The notes beneath the pieces were generated by a model. It had not been told where the DNA came from. It saw only the letters and a program-made list of their open reading frames with translations, and did not search any database. This document shows positions 7,464-16,234 of a stretch of DNA of 64,000 bases, one piece after another; the stretch's first letter is position 1; each line of letters starts with the position of its first letter. Made by a program: the position numbers and the translations under genes. The DNA is taken from the NCBI RefSeq assembly GCF_025949695.1, contig NZ_JAPDFL010000001.1, positions 2,979,501 to 3,043,500 on the forward strand, read 5' to 3'. The DNA comes from Pararhodobacter zhoushanensis. GTDB taxonomy: Bacteria > Pseudomonadota > Alphaproteobacteria > Rhodobacterales > Rhodobacteraceae.

Positions 7464-9968
7464 ATGGACCTCGTTGCCGTTGTAGCCCTCACCGCCATTC
7501 TTTTTGCGATCATCGGCCTGTCCGAGCCGGTCGCCAACCGTCTGCGCCTGCCCGCCACGGTGGTTCTGGCGCTGATGGGCATTGCCATCGGCGCGGTTTC
7601 CGCCTCGGTGCTGGCCCTGCCGGATTCGCCGATGCTCGAGGCCGCGGGCGAGATGATCCAGAACCTGCCGATCCGCTCGAACCTGTTCCTTTATGTCTTC
7701 CTGCCGACGCTGATCTTTCAGGTCTCGCTGACCATTGATCTGCGCCGGATGTTGGATGACTGGGTGCCGATCCTGCTGCTGGCCGTCGTCGCCGTGGTGG
7801 TCAGCACCATGGCCGTGGGCTGGGCGCTGTTCCCGCTGTCGGGCTTGCCGATCATGGCCTGCCTGATGATCGGCGCGATCGTGTCGACCACGGACCCGTC
7901 GGCCGTTGTCGGCATCTTCCGCGCAACACCTGCGCCCCAGCGACTGGCGCGGATCGTCGAGGGCGAAAGCCTGCTCAACGACGCCGCCGCCATTGCGTTG
8001 TTCTCCCTGTTCTTTGCCTTTGTCGCCTACGGCATTCCCAACCCGCGCCTCAGCGATGTCGCCGTGCAATTCCCGTGGCTGGTGGTCGGCGGTGCGGTGA
8101 CCGGCTGGGTCGCGGGGCGGCTGGCACTGGCCGGGCTCGCACCGCTTGATGATCACCCGCTGGGGCAAGTCTCGCTGTCGGTCGCGCTGCCGTATCTGAC
8201 GTATATCATTGCCGAAACGCTGCTGGGTGTGTCCGGCGTGATCGCCGTGGTGGCTGCCGGGCTGGCGCTGAACTTCCACGCGCCCGGCTCGCTGTCGCCT
8301 CCCAGCCGCGCCAAGCTCGAGGATACATGGGATCTGCTCGGCTACTGGTCCGGAGGCCTGATCTTCGTGCTGGCCGCCATCCTGATCCCGCGCCTGTTGT
8401 CGGATGTGCGGCCCTTCGATCTGGTGCTGGTCGCCGTCACCGTGCTGGCCTCGCTGGCCGCGCGGGCGCTGATATTGTTCGGCCTGCTGCCGCTGCTGGG
8501 CAAGTTGAAACTGTCACCCAAGGTCGAGCGCCGACAACGCGCAGCGATCCTGTGGGGCGGTCTGCGCGGTGCGGTGACGCTGGCGCTGGCCCTGGCGGTG
8601 ACCGAGAGTTTCCGCATTCCCGTCGATATCAAGCGGCAGGTCGGCATCATCGCCACCGGCTTCACGCTTTATACCCTGATGGTGCAGGGTACGACGCTGC
8701 GCTGGGTGATCAACCGGCTGGGGCTGGACAAACTGTCGGCCATCGATGTCGCGCTCTCGGCGCAGGTCGTCGCGGTTGCGCTGCAATCGGTGCGCGAGAC
8801 GGTCAGCGACACGGCGCGCGATTTCGGACTGGCACCGCAAACGGTGCGTGATGAGGCCAAACGCTTTGCCGAACGCGTGGACGAAGCGGTCAAGGCCGCC
8901 GATGCCGGGGCCGAGATCGCCGACCGTGACCGCATCACGCTGGGGCTGGTGGCGCTGGCCGGGCGCGAGCGTGATCTGGTGCTGGAAGGCTTCCGCGACG
9001 GGATGCTGCCCGCGCGGCTGGCGACGCAAATGGTGGCCGACGCGGACCGCCTGATCGAAGGCACGCGCACCGGGGGCCGTCTGGGCTATCTGACCACGGC
9101 GCGTCTGACCCAACGCTCGGGGCGCGCGCAGGCGCTGGCGACCTTCCTGCACAACCGGCTGCGCATCACCGGCCCGCTGGCCCGCCAGACGGCTGATCGC
9201 TTTGAGCATCTCGTCGCCCTTGCCCCGACCCTGCGCGAACTGCACGGCTTCATCGATACCCGCATCCGCCGCATTCACGGCAAGCGCGTGGGCGACCTGC
9301 TGCACGATCTGCTCGAACGCCGGATGGACGAAGCGGATCGCGCGCTGGACGGGTTGCGCCTGCAGTTCCCCGGCTACGCCGAGGAACTGGAACGCCGCCT
9401 GATCCGTCAGATGGTTCTGGCGCAAGAGGAACGCGAATACGCCGCACTGGTCGATGACGGGCTGGTCGGGCCCGAGCTGCGCCATTCGCTGGCCAATGGC
9501 ATCGCCAAACGCCGCAGTGCGCAATCGCAGCGGCCCACGCTGGACCTTGCCATTCAGCGCATGGCGCTGGTCGCAACCTTCCCGCTGTTCGCCGAAATGC
9601 CGGTGGACCGCCGCAAGATGTTGATGCGCGAGATGCGCACGATCTATGCCGCGCCGGGCACCGTGCTGCTCAAACGCGACGAGATCCCGCGCAAGGTCTG
9701 GTTCATCTCATCGGGTGCGGTCGAGCAGGTGCGCGCCGGTCAGGTGCTGCGGCTGGGACCGGGCGAGATGTTCGGGCATCTGGCCATGCTCAAACGCGGC
9801 TTGCGGCGCGGTCAGACCACGGCAATCACCCGCTGCACCCTGCTGACGCTGGACGAGGCGCAGTTTATCAAGATGATGAAAGCTGACAAAGGCCTGCGTC
9901 AGGCCGTCATCGACAGTGCCGCCAAACGCGGCGTGGCCCTCGACCCCGACGCGCTGACGACAGAGTGA
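7464..9968 (+). CDS. CPA1-type sodium/proton antiporter with C-terminal cyclic-nucleotide-binding-like domain
   Basis: 834 residues from the ATG at 7464, which has a TAAGGA ribosome binding site. An in-frame start at 7431 lies inside the preceding terminator hairpin and is rejected. About residues 1-410 form the multi-helix Na_H_Exchanger domain, with the ion-site segment STTDPSAVVGIF and the GESLLNDAAAIALF helix. A long, charged, helical cytosolic region follows (about 430-690). A beta-roll resembling a cNMP/CRP effector domain closes the protein (about 700-810), from LFAEMP through RKVWFISSGAVEQV to GEMFGHLAML. Such proteins regulate cytoplasmic pH or sodium. The ligand of the tail is unknown. 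Confidence 0.9.
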   Translation: MDLVAVVALTAILFAIIGLSEPVANRLRLPATVVLALMGIAIGAVSASVLALPDSPMLEAAGEMIQNLPIRSNLFLYVFLPTLIFQVSLTIDLRRMLDDWVPILLLAVVAVVVSTMAVGWALFPLSGLPIMACLMIGAIVSTTDPSAVVGIFRATPAPQRLARIVEGESLLNDAAAIALFSLFFAFVAYGIPNPRLSDVAVQFPWLVVGGAVTGWVAGRLALAGLAPLDDHPLGQVSLSVALPYLTYIIAETLLGVSGVIAVVAAGLALNFHAPGSLSPPSRAKLEDTWDLLGYWSGGLIFVLAAILIPRLLSDVRPFDLVLVAVTVLASLAARALILFGLLPLLGKLKLSPKVERRQRAAILWGGLRGAVTLALALAVTESFRIPVDIKRQVGIIATGFTLYTLMVQGTTLRWVINRLGLDKLSAIDVALSAQVVAVALQSVRETVSDTARDFGLAPQTVRDEAKRFAERVDEAVKAADAGAEIADRDRITLGLVALAGRERDLVLEGFRDGMLPARLATQMVADADRLIEGTRTGGRLGYLTTARLTQRSGRAQALATFLHNRLRITGPLARQTADRFEHLVALAPTLRELHGFIDTRIRRIHGKRVGDLLHDLLERRMDEADRALDGLRLQFPGYAEELERRLIRQMVLAQEEREYAALVDDGLVGPELRHSLANGIAKRRSAQSQRPTLDLAIQRMALVATFPLFAEMPVDRRKMLMREMRTIYAAPGTVLLKRDEIPRKVWFISSGAVEQVRAGQVLRLGPGEMFGHLAMLKRGLRRGQTTAITRCTLLTLDEAQFIKMMKADKGLRQAVIDSAAKRGVALDPDALTTE

Positions 9969-9971
9969 TGC

Positions 9972-10490
9972 CTAGGGTGCAGGGGCGCGTTCGATGGCCG
10001 GGCCAAACCGCTCACGCAGGGCGGTATTGACCGGCGCGGGCACGAATTTGCTGACCTCGCCGCCCAGTCGGGCGATTTCCTTGACCAGCTTCGAGGCAAT
10101 CGCCTGACGGCGGGCGTCGGCCATCAGGAACACGGTCTCGACCTTGTCGTCGAGCGCGCGGTTCATGCCAACCATCTGGAACTCGTACTCAAAATCCGCC
10201 ACGGCACGCAGTCCGCGGATGATGATTCCCGCGCCCACATCGCGGGCGCAATCGATCAGCAGGTTCTCGAACGGATGCACGACGATCTCGACGCCGGTGC
10301 TCTTGATCAGCGCCGCCGTCTCACCCTCGACCATTGCCACCCGCTCATCCAGTGAGAACAGCGGGCTCTTGTCGCGGTTGATCGCCACGCCGATCACCAA
10401 CCTGTCCACCATAGGGCAAGCACGCGTAATGATGTCCATATGTCCCAAGGTGAGTGGGTCAAATGTCCCCGGATAAAGCCCAATACGCAT
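9972..10490 (-). CDS. coaD: Phosphopantetheine adenylyltransferase
   Basis: 172 residues, slightly longer than the usual 160. It adenylylates 4'-phosphopantetheine to dephospho-CoA in coenzyme A synthesis. The nucleotidyltransferase signature is the N-terminal GTFDPLTLGHMD (T/HxGH-type motif). Further family segments are RGLRAVADFEYEFQM and the substrate-binding Ser/Lys stretch ASKLVKEIARLGG. It converges on the antiporter gene, with only 3 bases between the two stop codons. Confidence 0.96.
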   Translation of the reverse strand: MRIGLYPGTFDPLTLGHMDIITRACPMVDRLVIGVAINRDKSPLFSLDERVAMVEGETAALIKSTGVEIVVHPFENLLIDCARDVGAGIIIRGLRAVADFEYEFQMVGMNRALDDKVETVFLMADARRQAIASKLVKEIARLGGEVSKFVPAPVNTALRERFGPAIERAPAP

Positions 10491-10610
10491 CGCGTCCCCC
10501 TTGCGGATGTGTGTGCGACGCCACGCAACAATATTGCGTGAAAAGATGCAAGCGCAGAAAAACCACCGACGCGCCCGGCGTCACCCTGCCACGGGCGCGT
10601 CGGCTAGGGC

Positions 10611-11043
10611 TCAATTGCCCATGATCATCCCGGTCAGCGCGTCTTTTTCCATTTGCAACTCGCTCAATCGGGCCGCGACCACATCCCCGATCGAGATGAA
10701 GCCGACCATCAGGTTGTCCTGCATGACGGGCATATGGCGAAAGCGGCGGGTGGTCATGGTTTCCAGCACGGAATCCGTCGAGATCTGCGGGCGCGCAACC
10801 ATAGATCGCCCGGGTCATCACCTTGTCGACTTTCTCGTCCAGACAGGCGGGGCCAGAGCGGCCCAGTTCGCGCACGATATCGCGCTCGGACACGATTCCC
10901 TTGACCTTTTTGCCATCACTGGACACCACCACCGCGCCGATCCGCCGGGTCGAGAGCAGCTCGACAACCTCGCGCAGCGTGGCATTGGGGGCGACGGTCA
11001 CGACCCCCTCAGCCTTGGATTTCAGGATTTGACTGACAAGCAT
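10611..11043 (-). pseudogene. Two-CBS-domain protein, frameshifted as sequenced
   Basis: Starts at 11043 with an excellent AAGGAGGTG ribosome binding site. The first frame encodes MLVSQILKSK and a complete first CBS domain up to VMTRAIYGCAP. The second CBS domain (PQISTDSVLETMT...RFRHMPVM...FISIGDVV) continues in another frame to a stop at 10611. Removing one base from the GGG run at 10789-10791 joins the two perfectly and gives a 143-residue protein of normal family length, ending in the usual MEKDALTGMI segment. CBS pairs bind adenosyl ligands; the partner is unknown. I think a sequencing indel is more likely than true decay. Confidence 0.82.
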
Positions 11044-11155
11044 GGGGCACCTCCTTGTCCCTGTTTGTCCTTTACAGTCGGCACTTTGCACGGGATTCTG
11101 TCAAGACTTGTTTTCCAGCAGAATCTTTTGGACCGGTCAGGATTTAGAGGACGTC

Positions 11156-11788
11156 ATGCGCGCCAAATTTCTGAGCATCGCGGTGCTTGTCGCTTCCTCT
11201 GTGCCCGCTCAGGCGCAAGACGTCATGCTGGCGCGCGAACAGCTTTATGGTCAGGTGCTGGAACATCCCCTTGTCTTTGGCGTCGAACCCGCCTTTCACG
11301 CCGAGCGCGCTGACGGGTTCTACCTGATGGAATGGGTGCCCGAGGGGCAAAGCGTTGAAGACTGGCAGCAAATGCAGACGATCACCGCGCACCGGGCCGT
11401 CGGCTCCAACCATGGGGATGATCAGGCCGCCGCACTGGGTGAAAACATCGCGGTGAATTTCCTGACCGGCTACCGCGACAATTGCGCGACCGAGGTGGAC
11501 GCCCTGCCCTTGCCGATCACCGGCGCGCAGGGCGCCCGCGCGGCCTTCGCCGCCTATATGGGCTGTTCGCAGGTGCGCGGGACCGACCATGCCGAGGAAA
11601 TGGTGATCCTTGTGATGGTCGGCGCGTCCGACAGCTACACGCTGCAATGGGCCGAACGCTCGCCCGCGCGCGCTGCCTTCGACCGCGAGGCTTTCTCGCG
11701 CTGGCGGCCCCGGATCGAGGCGCTGACGCTAGCCCATCTGTGCACCGTCCCCGACGGCGAAGAGCCGCCCTACCCGTCCTGCAACTGA
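11156..11788 (+). CDS. Secreted protein of unknown function
   Basis: 210 residues from the ATG at 11156. It begins with a clear Sec signal peptide (RAKFLSIAVLVASSVPAQA, cleavage before QD), so the mature protein is periplasmic or exported. Four cysteines in the mature part could form two disulfides. I recognise no domain or catalytic motif. The start upstream at 11042 would add a non-signal leader and is rejected. Its 3' end overlaps the convergent LysR gene by 19 bases. Confidence 0.72.
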   Translation: MRAKFLSIAVLVASSVPAQAQDVMLAREQLYGQVLEHPLVFGVEPAFHAERADGFYLMEWVPEGQSVEDWQQMQTITAHRAVGSNHGDDQAAALGENIAVNFLTGYRDNCATEVDALPLPITGAQGARAAFAAYMGCSQVRGTDHAEEMVILVMVGASDSYTLQWAERSPARAAFDREAFSRWRPRIEALTLAHLCTVPDGEEPPYPSCN

Positions 11789-12672
11789 CCTTCCAAAGCC
11801 CGCATCTCGGCCCGCATTCCGGCGACCAGCGCAGCGGCGAACCGCTCGATACGCGGCAGTTTGCGGTCATCAGCGTGACGGATCAGCCAGAAAGCGCGGG
11901 TCAGGCTGAAGTCTGAGGTCAAAACCCGCCGCACCCCTGCCGCCGCAGGCAGCGCGAAATCATGCGCCACGCCGACGCCAGCACCCTGCCGGATCAGGTT
12001 CAGCTGCACCGAGACGGAATTCGACGCCATCGGCGGTTGCTCGACCCCCAGATCGGCCAGATAATCCAGTTCGCGGTCAAAGATCATATCGGGAATATAG
12101 CCGATCACCCGATGCGCGCGCAGATCCGCCAGCGTCTTTAGCGGCGGTGCCTCGCGCAGATAGCGGTCCGAGGCCGCCAGATGCAGGTGATAGTCGGTGA
12201 TCTTGGTGGCGATGACCCGGCCCTGTTCCGGCTTCGACACCGCGATGACCATATCCGCCTCGCGCCGGGACAGGTTGAACACGCGCGGCAGGGCGACGAT
12301 CTGCACCTCAAGCCCCGGATTTTGCGCGACAATCCCGGCGACCACCTGCGGCAACAGGTAATTGGCGCAGCCATCCGGCGCGCCGATGCGGATCTGGCCG
12401 CTGATCCCCTCGGACGGACCCGCCAGCGCCTCGGCCGCGCGTTCCATGGCGGTTTCGATCGCTTCGGCATGCGCAACCAGTCGCCCGCCCTCATCCGTCA
12501 GCACATAGCCCTGCGGTGAGCGGGTAAAGAGCCGCGCGTCCAGCGCCTGCTCAAGCCGTGCGACGCGGCGGCCCACGGTGGCGGCGTCAAGCTTGAGTAC
12601 CCGGCCCGCCCGCGACAGGCTTTCGCCGCGCGCCACGGCCAGAAACACCTTCAGATCGTCCCAGTCGGCCAC
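11770..12672 (-). CDS. LysR-family transcriptional regulator
   Basis: 300 residues with an N-terminal winged helix-turn-helix (about 5-63, with SLSRAGRVLKLDAATVGRRVARLEQ as the helix-turn-helix region) and a C-terminal periplasmic-binding-like effector domain (about 92-290). It is divergent from mmsA with 111 bases between the start codons. That gap holds a 9-bp inverted repeat, so it is a reasonable candidate to control mmsA in response to a valine-pathway metabolite. This role is inferred from position only. Confidence 0.9.
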   Translation of the reverse strand: MADWDDLKVFLAVARGESLSRAGRVLKLDAATVGRRVARLEQALDARLFTRSPQGYVLTDEGGRLVAHAEAIETAMERAAEALAGPSEGISGQIRIGAPDGCANYLLPQVVAGIVAQNPGLEVQIVALPRVFNLSRREADMVIAVSKPEQGRVIATKITDYHLHLAASDRYLREAPPLKTLADLRAHRVIGYIPDMIFDRELDYLADLGVEQPPMASNSVSVQLNLIRQGAGVGVAHDFALPAAAGVRRVLTSDFSLTRAFWLIRHADDRKLPRIERFAAALVAGMRAEMRALEGQLQDG

Positions 12673-12699
12673 AGGCGTACTTTCAGAGGGCTTTGCATC

Positions 12700-12750
12700 C
12701 TTGCAAAACGGCTTTTGGGAAACTGCCTCTGTTCAGTTGATTTTTGCAAG
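12700..12750. promoter_or_regulatory. Inverted repeat between LysR gene and mmsA
   Basis: CTTGCAAAA (12700-12708) and TTTTGCAAG (12742-12750) are perfect inverted repeats 33 bases apart, in the divergent promoter region. This is a plausible LysR binding region. Confidence 0.5.
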
Positions 12751-12783
12751 CCTATTGTGCGCGCAAAGCCACAGGAGGACGCT

Positions 12784-14283
12784 ATGAAAGAACTCGGACA
12801 CTGGATCGACGGCAAAATGGTCGCGGGCACGTCGGGCCGCTTCGCCGATGTCTACAACCCGGCGACGGGCGAGGTTCAGGCCAAGGTCGCGCTGGCCTCG
12901 AAGGCTGAACTCGACGCCGCCATTGCATCCGCCGCCAAGGCGCAGGTCGCCTGGGGCGCCACCAACCCGCAGCGCCGCGCCCGCGTGATGATGGCGCTGG
13001 TTGGCCTTCTGAACCGTGACATGGACAAGCTGGCCGAGGCGCTGTCGTCCGAGCACGGCAAGACCTTCCCCGATGCCAAGGGCGACGTGCAGCGCGGGCT
13101 GGAAGTGATCGAATACTGCATCGGCGCGCCGCAGATGCTCAAAGGTGACTACACCGACAACGCCGGCCCCGGCATCGACATGTATTCCATGCGCCAGCCG
13201 CTGGGCGTGGTTGCCGGCATCACGCCGTTCAACTTCCCCGCGATGATCCCGCTGTGGAAAATGGGTCCGGCGCTGTCCTCGGGCAACGCGATGATCCTGA
13301 AACCGTCCGAGCGCGACCCCTCGGTCCCCTTGATGATCGCGGCGCTGTGCAAGGAAGCCGGTCTGCCCGATGGCATCCTGCAGGTGGTCAACGGCGACAA
13401 GGAAGCCGTCGACGGCATTCTGGACAGCGAGATCGTTCAGGCCGTAGGCTTCGTTGGCTCGACCCCGATTGCGCAATACATCTATTCCCGCGCGGCCGCG
13501 ACCGGCAAGCGCGCGCAGTGCTTCGGCGGTGCCAAGAACCACATGATCATCATGCCGGACGCCGACATGGATCAGGCCGCCGACGCGCTGGTCGGTGCGG
13601 GCTTTGGCGCTGCGGGCGAACGCTGCATGGCGATCTCGGTCGCGGTGCCGGTGGGTGAAGGCACGGCGGAAGCCCTGCGCGAACGGCTGGTGCCCAAGAT
13701 CGAGGCGCTGAAAGTCGGACCCTGGACCGCGGGCAATGATGTGGACTATGGCCCGGTCGTCACCGCGGCTGCCAAGGCCAACATCCTGCGGCTGGTGGAA
13801 ACCGGCGTGGCACAGGGTGCCGATCTGGTTGTCGACGGGCGCGACTTCAAGCTGCAGGGCTATGAGGACGGCTTCTTCGTCGGCGCGCATCTGTTCGACC
13901 ACGTGACCACCGACATGGACATCTACAAGACCGAGATCTTCGGCCCGGTCCTGTCGATGGTGCGCGCGCAGACCTATGAAGAGGCGATCCAGATGGCGAT
14001 CGACCACGAGTATGGCAACGGCACGGCGATCTTCACCCGCGACGGCGACACCGCGCGCGATTTCGCCAACCGGATCAACATCGGCATGGTCGGCATCAAC
14101 GTGCCGATCCCGGTGCCGCTGGCCTACCACACCTTTGGCGGCTGGAAGAAATCGGGCTTCGGCGATCTGAACCAGCACGGGCCGGACGGGTTCCGCTTTT
14201 ACACGCGCACCAAGACGATCACCGCGCGCTGGCCGAGCGGGATCAAGGAAGGCGCTGCCTTCAACTTCAAAGCGATGGACTGA
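12784..14283 (+). CDS. mmsA: CoA-acylating methylmalonate-semialdehyde dehydrogenase
   Basis: 499 residues from the ATG at 12784, which follows an AGGAGG ribosome binding site. It oxidises methylmalonate semialdehyde to propionyl-CoA (or malonate semialdehyde to acetyl-CoA) with NAD and CoA, the last step of valine breakdown. The catalytic cysteine is in GAAGERCMAIS. The family's replacement of the usual aldehyde-dehydrogenase glutamate segment by the GGAKNHMI stretch is visible, as is the NAD-binding GSTPIA segment. It is divergent from a LysR gene and begins a valine-catabolism region. Confidence 0.95.
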   Translation: MKELGHWIDGKMVAGTSGRFADVYNPATGEVQAKVALASKAELDAAIASAAKAQVAWGATNPQRRARVMMALVGLLNRDMDKLAEALSSEHGKTFPDAKGDVQRGLEVIEYCIGAPQMLKGDYTDNAGPGIDMYSMRQPLGVVAGITPFNFPAMIPLWKMGPALSSGNAMILKPSERDPSVPLMIAALCKEAGLPDGILQVVNGDKEAVDGILDSEIVQAVGFVGSTPIAQYIYSRAAATGKRAQCFGGAKNHMIIMPDADMDQAADALVGAGFGAAGERCMAISVAVPVGEGTAEALRERLVPKIEALKVGPWTAGNDVDYGPVVTAAAKANILRLVETGVAQGADLVVDGRDFKLQGYEDGFFVGAHLFDHVTTDMDIYKTEIFGPVLSMVRAQTYEEAIQMAIDHEYGNGTAIFTRDGDTARDFANRINIGMVGINVPIPVPLAYHTFGGWKKSGFGDLNQHGPDGFRFYTRTKTITARWPSGIKEGAAFNFKAMD

Positions 14284-14293
14284 CATTGCTTTT

Positions 14294-14322
14294 ATCCGGG
14301 CCGCTCAATCGGCGGCCCGGAT
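14294..14322 (+). terminator. Hairpin between mmsA and a convergent gene
   Basis: Perfect 11-bp stem ATCCGGGCCGC / GCGGCCCGGAT with a 7-base loop, 10 bases after the mmsA stop. There is no T-run on either strand, so its strength as a terminator is uncertain. Confidence 0.5.
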
Positions 14323-14345
14323 ACCCAAGTGAAAGATCCCTGCGC

Positions 14346-14968
14346 TCAGCGACCGGGAACTTCCACAATCGGGCTGGGCACCTGACCTCGGCTTCGAACG
14401 AAAAAGCCGCAGTCCCCCCGCCGGCATCGAACGCGCATATCGTAAGTGGCGTTGTAGATCTCGGCCGCAATGGCCAACAGGCAAAGCACGATGACGTTGA
14501 TGATAATAGGTACGAGGTTGATGAACTGCGGCGACGGCTCACCCGTCGATGGCGCAGAGGCCGAGCCCTCAATCGTCTGATCGCCATTTCTCAGGCTGAA
14601 GCTGACGGTCTGCCCCGATTGCCGCAACGCCACCTCGGCTTCGACGCGTGTTCTGCCCTGCTCGAACGTCACACCAATTCTGCCTTCCTCGACCATCGCC
14701 CGCGCCGCGCTATCAGCGCCCGATGGGATCTCGATGAGCTGCCAGACCTCGTCGCGGCCGCGACGGGTCATCACATAGAGCTCATTGGCACTGGGTCCGG
14801 CGTAAACCTCGGCCTGCACGCGCCCCCGCGCGTCAGCGAGGCGGTAGCGAGCGGTGTGAGCGCGGCCCGCTCCGCGCGGGCGGGGCGCGGGCTGAGCGTG
14901 GTCACGCTCAGGCCGGTGACGCCCAAAGCGGCAGCAAGTGCGTGGGTGGTGAAACTGCGACGGTCCAT
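14346..14968 (-). pseudogene. Tat-signal exported/membrane protein, frameshifted as sequenced
   Basis: The start at 14968 has a strong TGGAGGA ribosome binding site. The first 34 residues are a twin-arginine-type signal (DRRSFTTHALAAALG... to ARA). The frame then breaks, and the body continues in another frame: RYRLADARGRVQAEVY, two mixed alpha/beta stretches, a C-terminal membrane helix (FINLVPIIINVIVLCLLAIAA) and a Cys-containing tail. Adding one base in the CCC run near 14866-14868 restores a continuous protein of about 207 residues. No family is recognised. The clean signal and body argue that the break is a sequence error or very recent. Confidence 0.65.
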
Positions 14969-15292
14969 AAATCCTCCAGGAACAGGGCAAGTCGCGACAC
15001 GTCGCCACAGTGTTCAGACAGCCGCATCACCCAAACGGTCTAAGCCGCTCAGAACGAGGCGCGGCGCTGGCATCACAACCGCGCAACCCGCATCAAAGTG
15101 CCGTGATGGCAGCGGAAATCGCGCCCGTTGCGTTTATATGAGGAGTACTTGATGATGGAGCCACGTGAGCCGACCCGGTAGGGCAAAGAATCTCAGGGCT
15201 GTTCCCCGGGGAACTGTAACGACGCCCGTGCTGGCGCAAGATGCATCGACGGCCTGTACAAGGCAGTGCCGTTTCTTCCATGGAGGCTTTCT
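14969..15292. other. Intergenic stretch without a recognisable gene
   Basis: 324 bases between the divergent Tat-signal gene and the cupredoxin gene. It should contain both promoters. The only marked structure is a 14-bp perfect palindrome at 15201-15214. Small open frames here lack ribosome binding sites and typical codon bias. Confidence 0.6.
15201..15214. promoter_or_regulatory. Perfect 14-bp palindrome upstream of the cupredoxin gene
   Basis: GTTCCCCGGGGAAC lies about 80 bases before the cupredoxin start. It could be a dimeric regulator site; no regulator is assigned. Confidence 0.35.
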
Positions 15293-15628
15293 ATGACCAC
15301 GATGACCCGCCGCTCGACGCTGGCCCTTTTCGCTGCCACGCCGCTGGCTCTTGCCCTTGCCGGACGCGCGCAAGCGGCCACCCATGCCATCGCCATCGAA
15401 GGCATGGCGTTTTCACCGGCCGAAATCACCATCGCGCGCGGTGACAGCATCACCTTTACCAACAATGACTCGATGCCGCACACCGCCACGTTCCGTTCCG
15501 CCGGCATGGACACCGGGCGTCTGTCGCAGGGCCAGACCGCGTCTTTGACCTTCGCGAATGCCGGTACGTTTGACTATTTCTGCGCCGTTCACCCGTCGAT
15601 GCGCGCCCGGGTCATCGTTGCCGGTTAA
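15293..15628 (+). CDS. Exported cupredoxin (type 1 copper protein)
   Basis: 111 residues from the ATG at 15293, with a TGGAGG ribosome binding site. The N-terminus is a Tat-like signal (TRRSTLALFAATPLALALAGRAQA), so the protein is placed in the periplasm. The mature domain of about 82 residues has all four blue-copper ligands: H63 in MPHTATF, and C97, H100 and M103 in FCAVHPSM. It resembles plastocyanin/amicyanin-like electron carriers. No redox partner gene is adjacent, so its electron donor and acceptor are unknown. Confidence 0.88.
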   Translation: MTTMTRRSTLALFAATPLALALAGRAQAATHAIAIEGMAFSPAEITIARGDSITFTNNDSMPHTATFRSAGMDTGRLSQGQTASLTFANAGTFDYFCAVHPSMRARVIVAG

Positions 15629-15715
15629 AAACCTGACGTCGCGGTCAAGTTGGCGCTCGCGCCGGGGGATTTTCGCGATACGCTGAGCGAAAGCCACCGG
15701 CTGCCGGAGTGCAAC

Positions 15716-16138
15716 TTGTCCGCGACGTATCGTATCCTGCCCGACCGCGCGCTGGTCTATGTGCGCTATGAGGGCTTCGTGACGCTTGACGAAAGCGTCG
15801 CGGTGATCGGCGAGTACATCCACGATCCGCAGCGACGTCCCGGACAGATGCAGCTGGTGGACCTTTCGGCGGTGACGGGGTTCGAATTTGACTTTGTCCG
15901 TCTGATGGCCCTGCAGGCGCAAAAAGCGGCGATCTTTCGGCCCGCCGACGGTATCCAGACCTTGCTGGTCTACTATGCCCCCCATGATGAAGGCTATGAG
16001 ATGGCCAAGCTGGTGCTGCGTTCGTGGCAGGGCGTCCCTTCGGTCATGGCCACCATCCAGCGCCACGAATCCGACGCGCTGGATATTCTGGGCCAGCCCG
16101 AGCGGCGGATGGACGAGTTGCTCTCGGCGGCGGGCTGA
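15716..16138 (+). CDS. Conserved protein of unknown function
   Basis: About 140 residues from a TTG at 15716 with a GGAG site six bases upstream. An in-frame TTG at 15650 would add 22 residues but has no ribosome binding site. The protein begins NLSATYRILPDRALVYVRYEGFV and shows an alternating beta/alpha pattern, without signal peptide or membrane helix. This resembles the STAS-like small proteins common in Rhodobacterales, but I cannot assign a function. Codon use matches the neighbours. Confidence 0.65.
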   Translation: MSATYRILPDRALVYVRYEGFVTLDESVAVIGEYIHDPQRRPGQMQLVDLSAVTGFEFDFVRLMALQAQKAAIFRPADGIQTLLVYYAPHDEGYEMAKLVLRSWQGVPSVMATIQRHESDALDILGQPERRMDELLSAAG

Positions 16139-16234
16139 CGGGCCACTGCCGGCGGCACTTCTCAACGTGACGCTGCGCCAAAACCTGCCTCCCCTTGCGC
16201 TTGTCCCGGTGCGCTGCAAAACTCGTGCAACATT

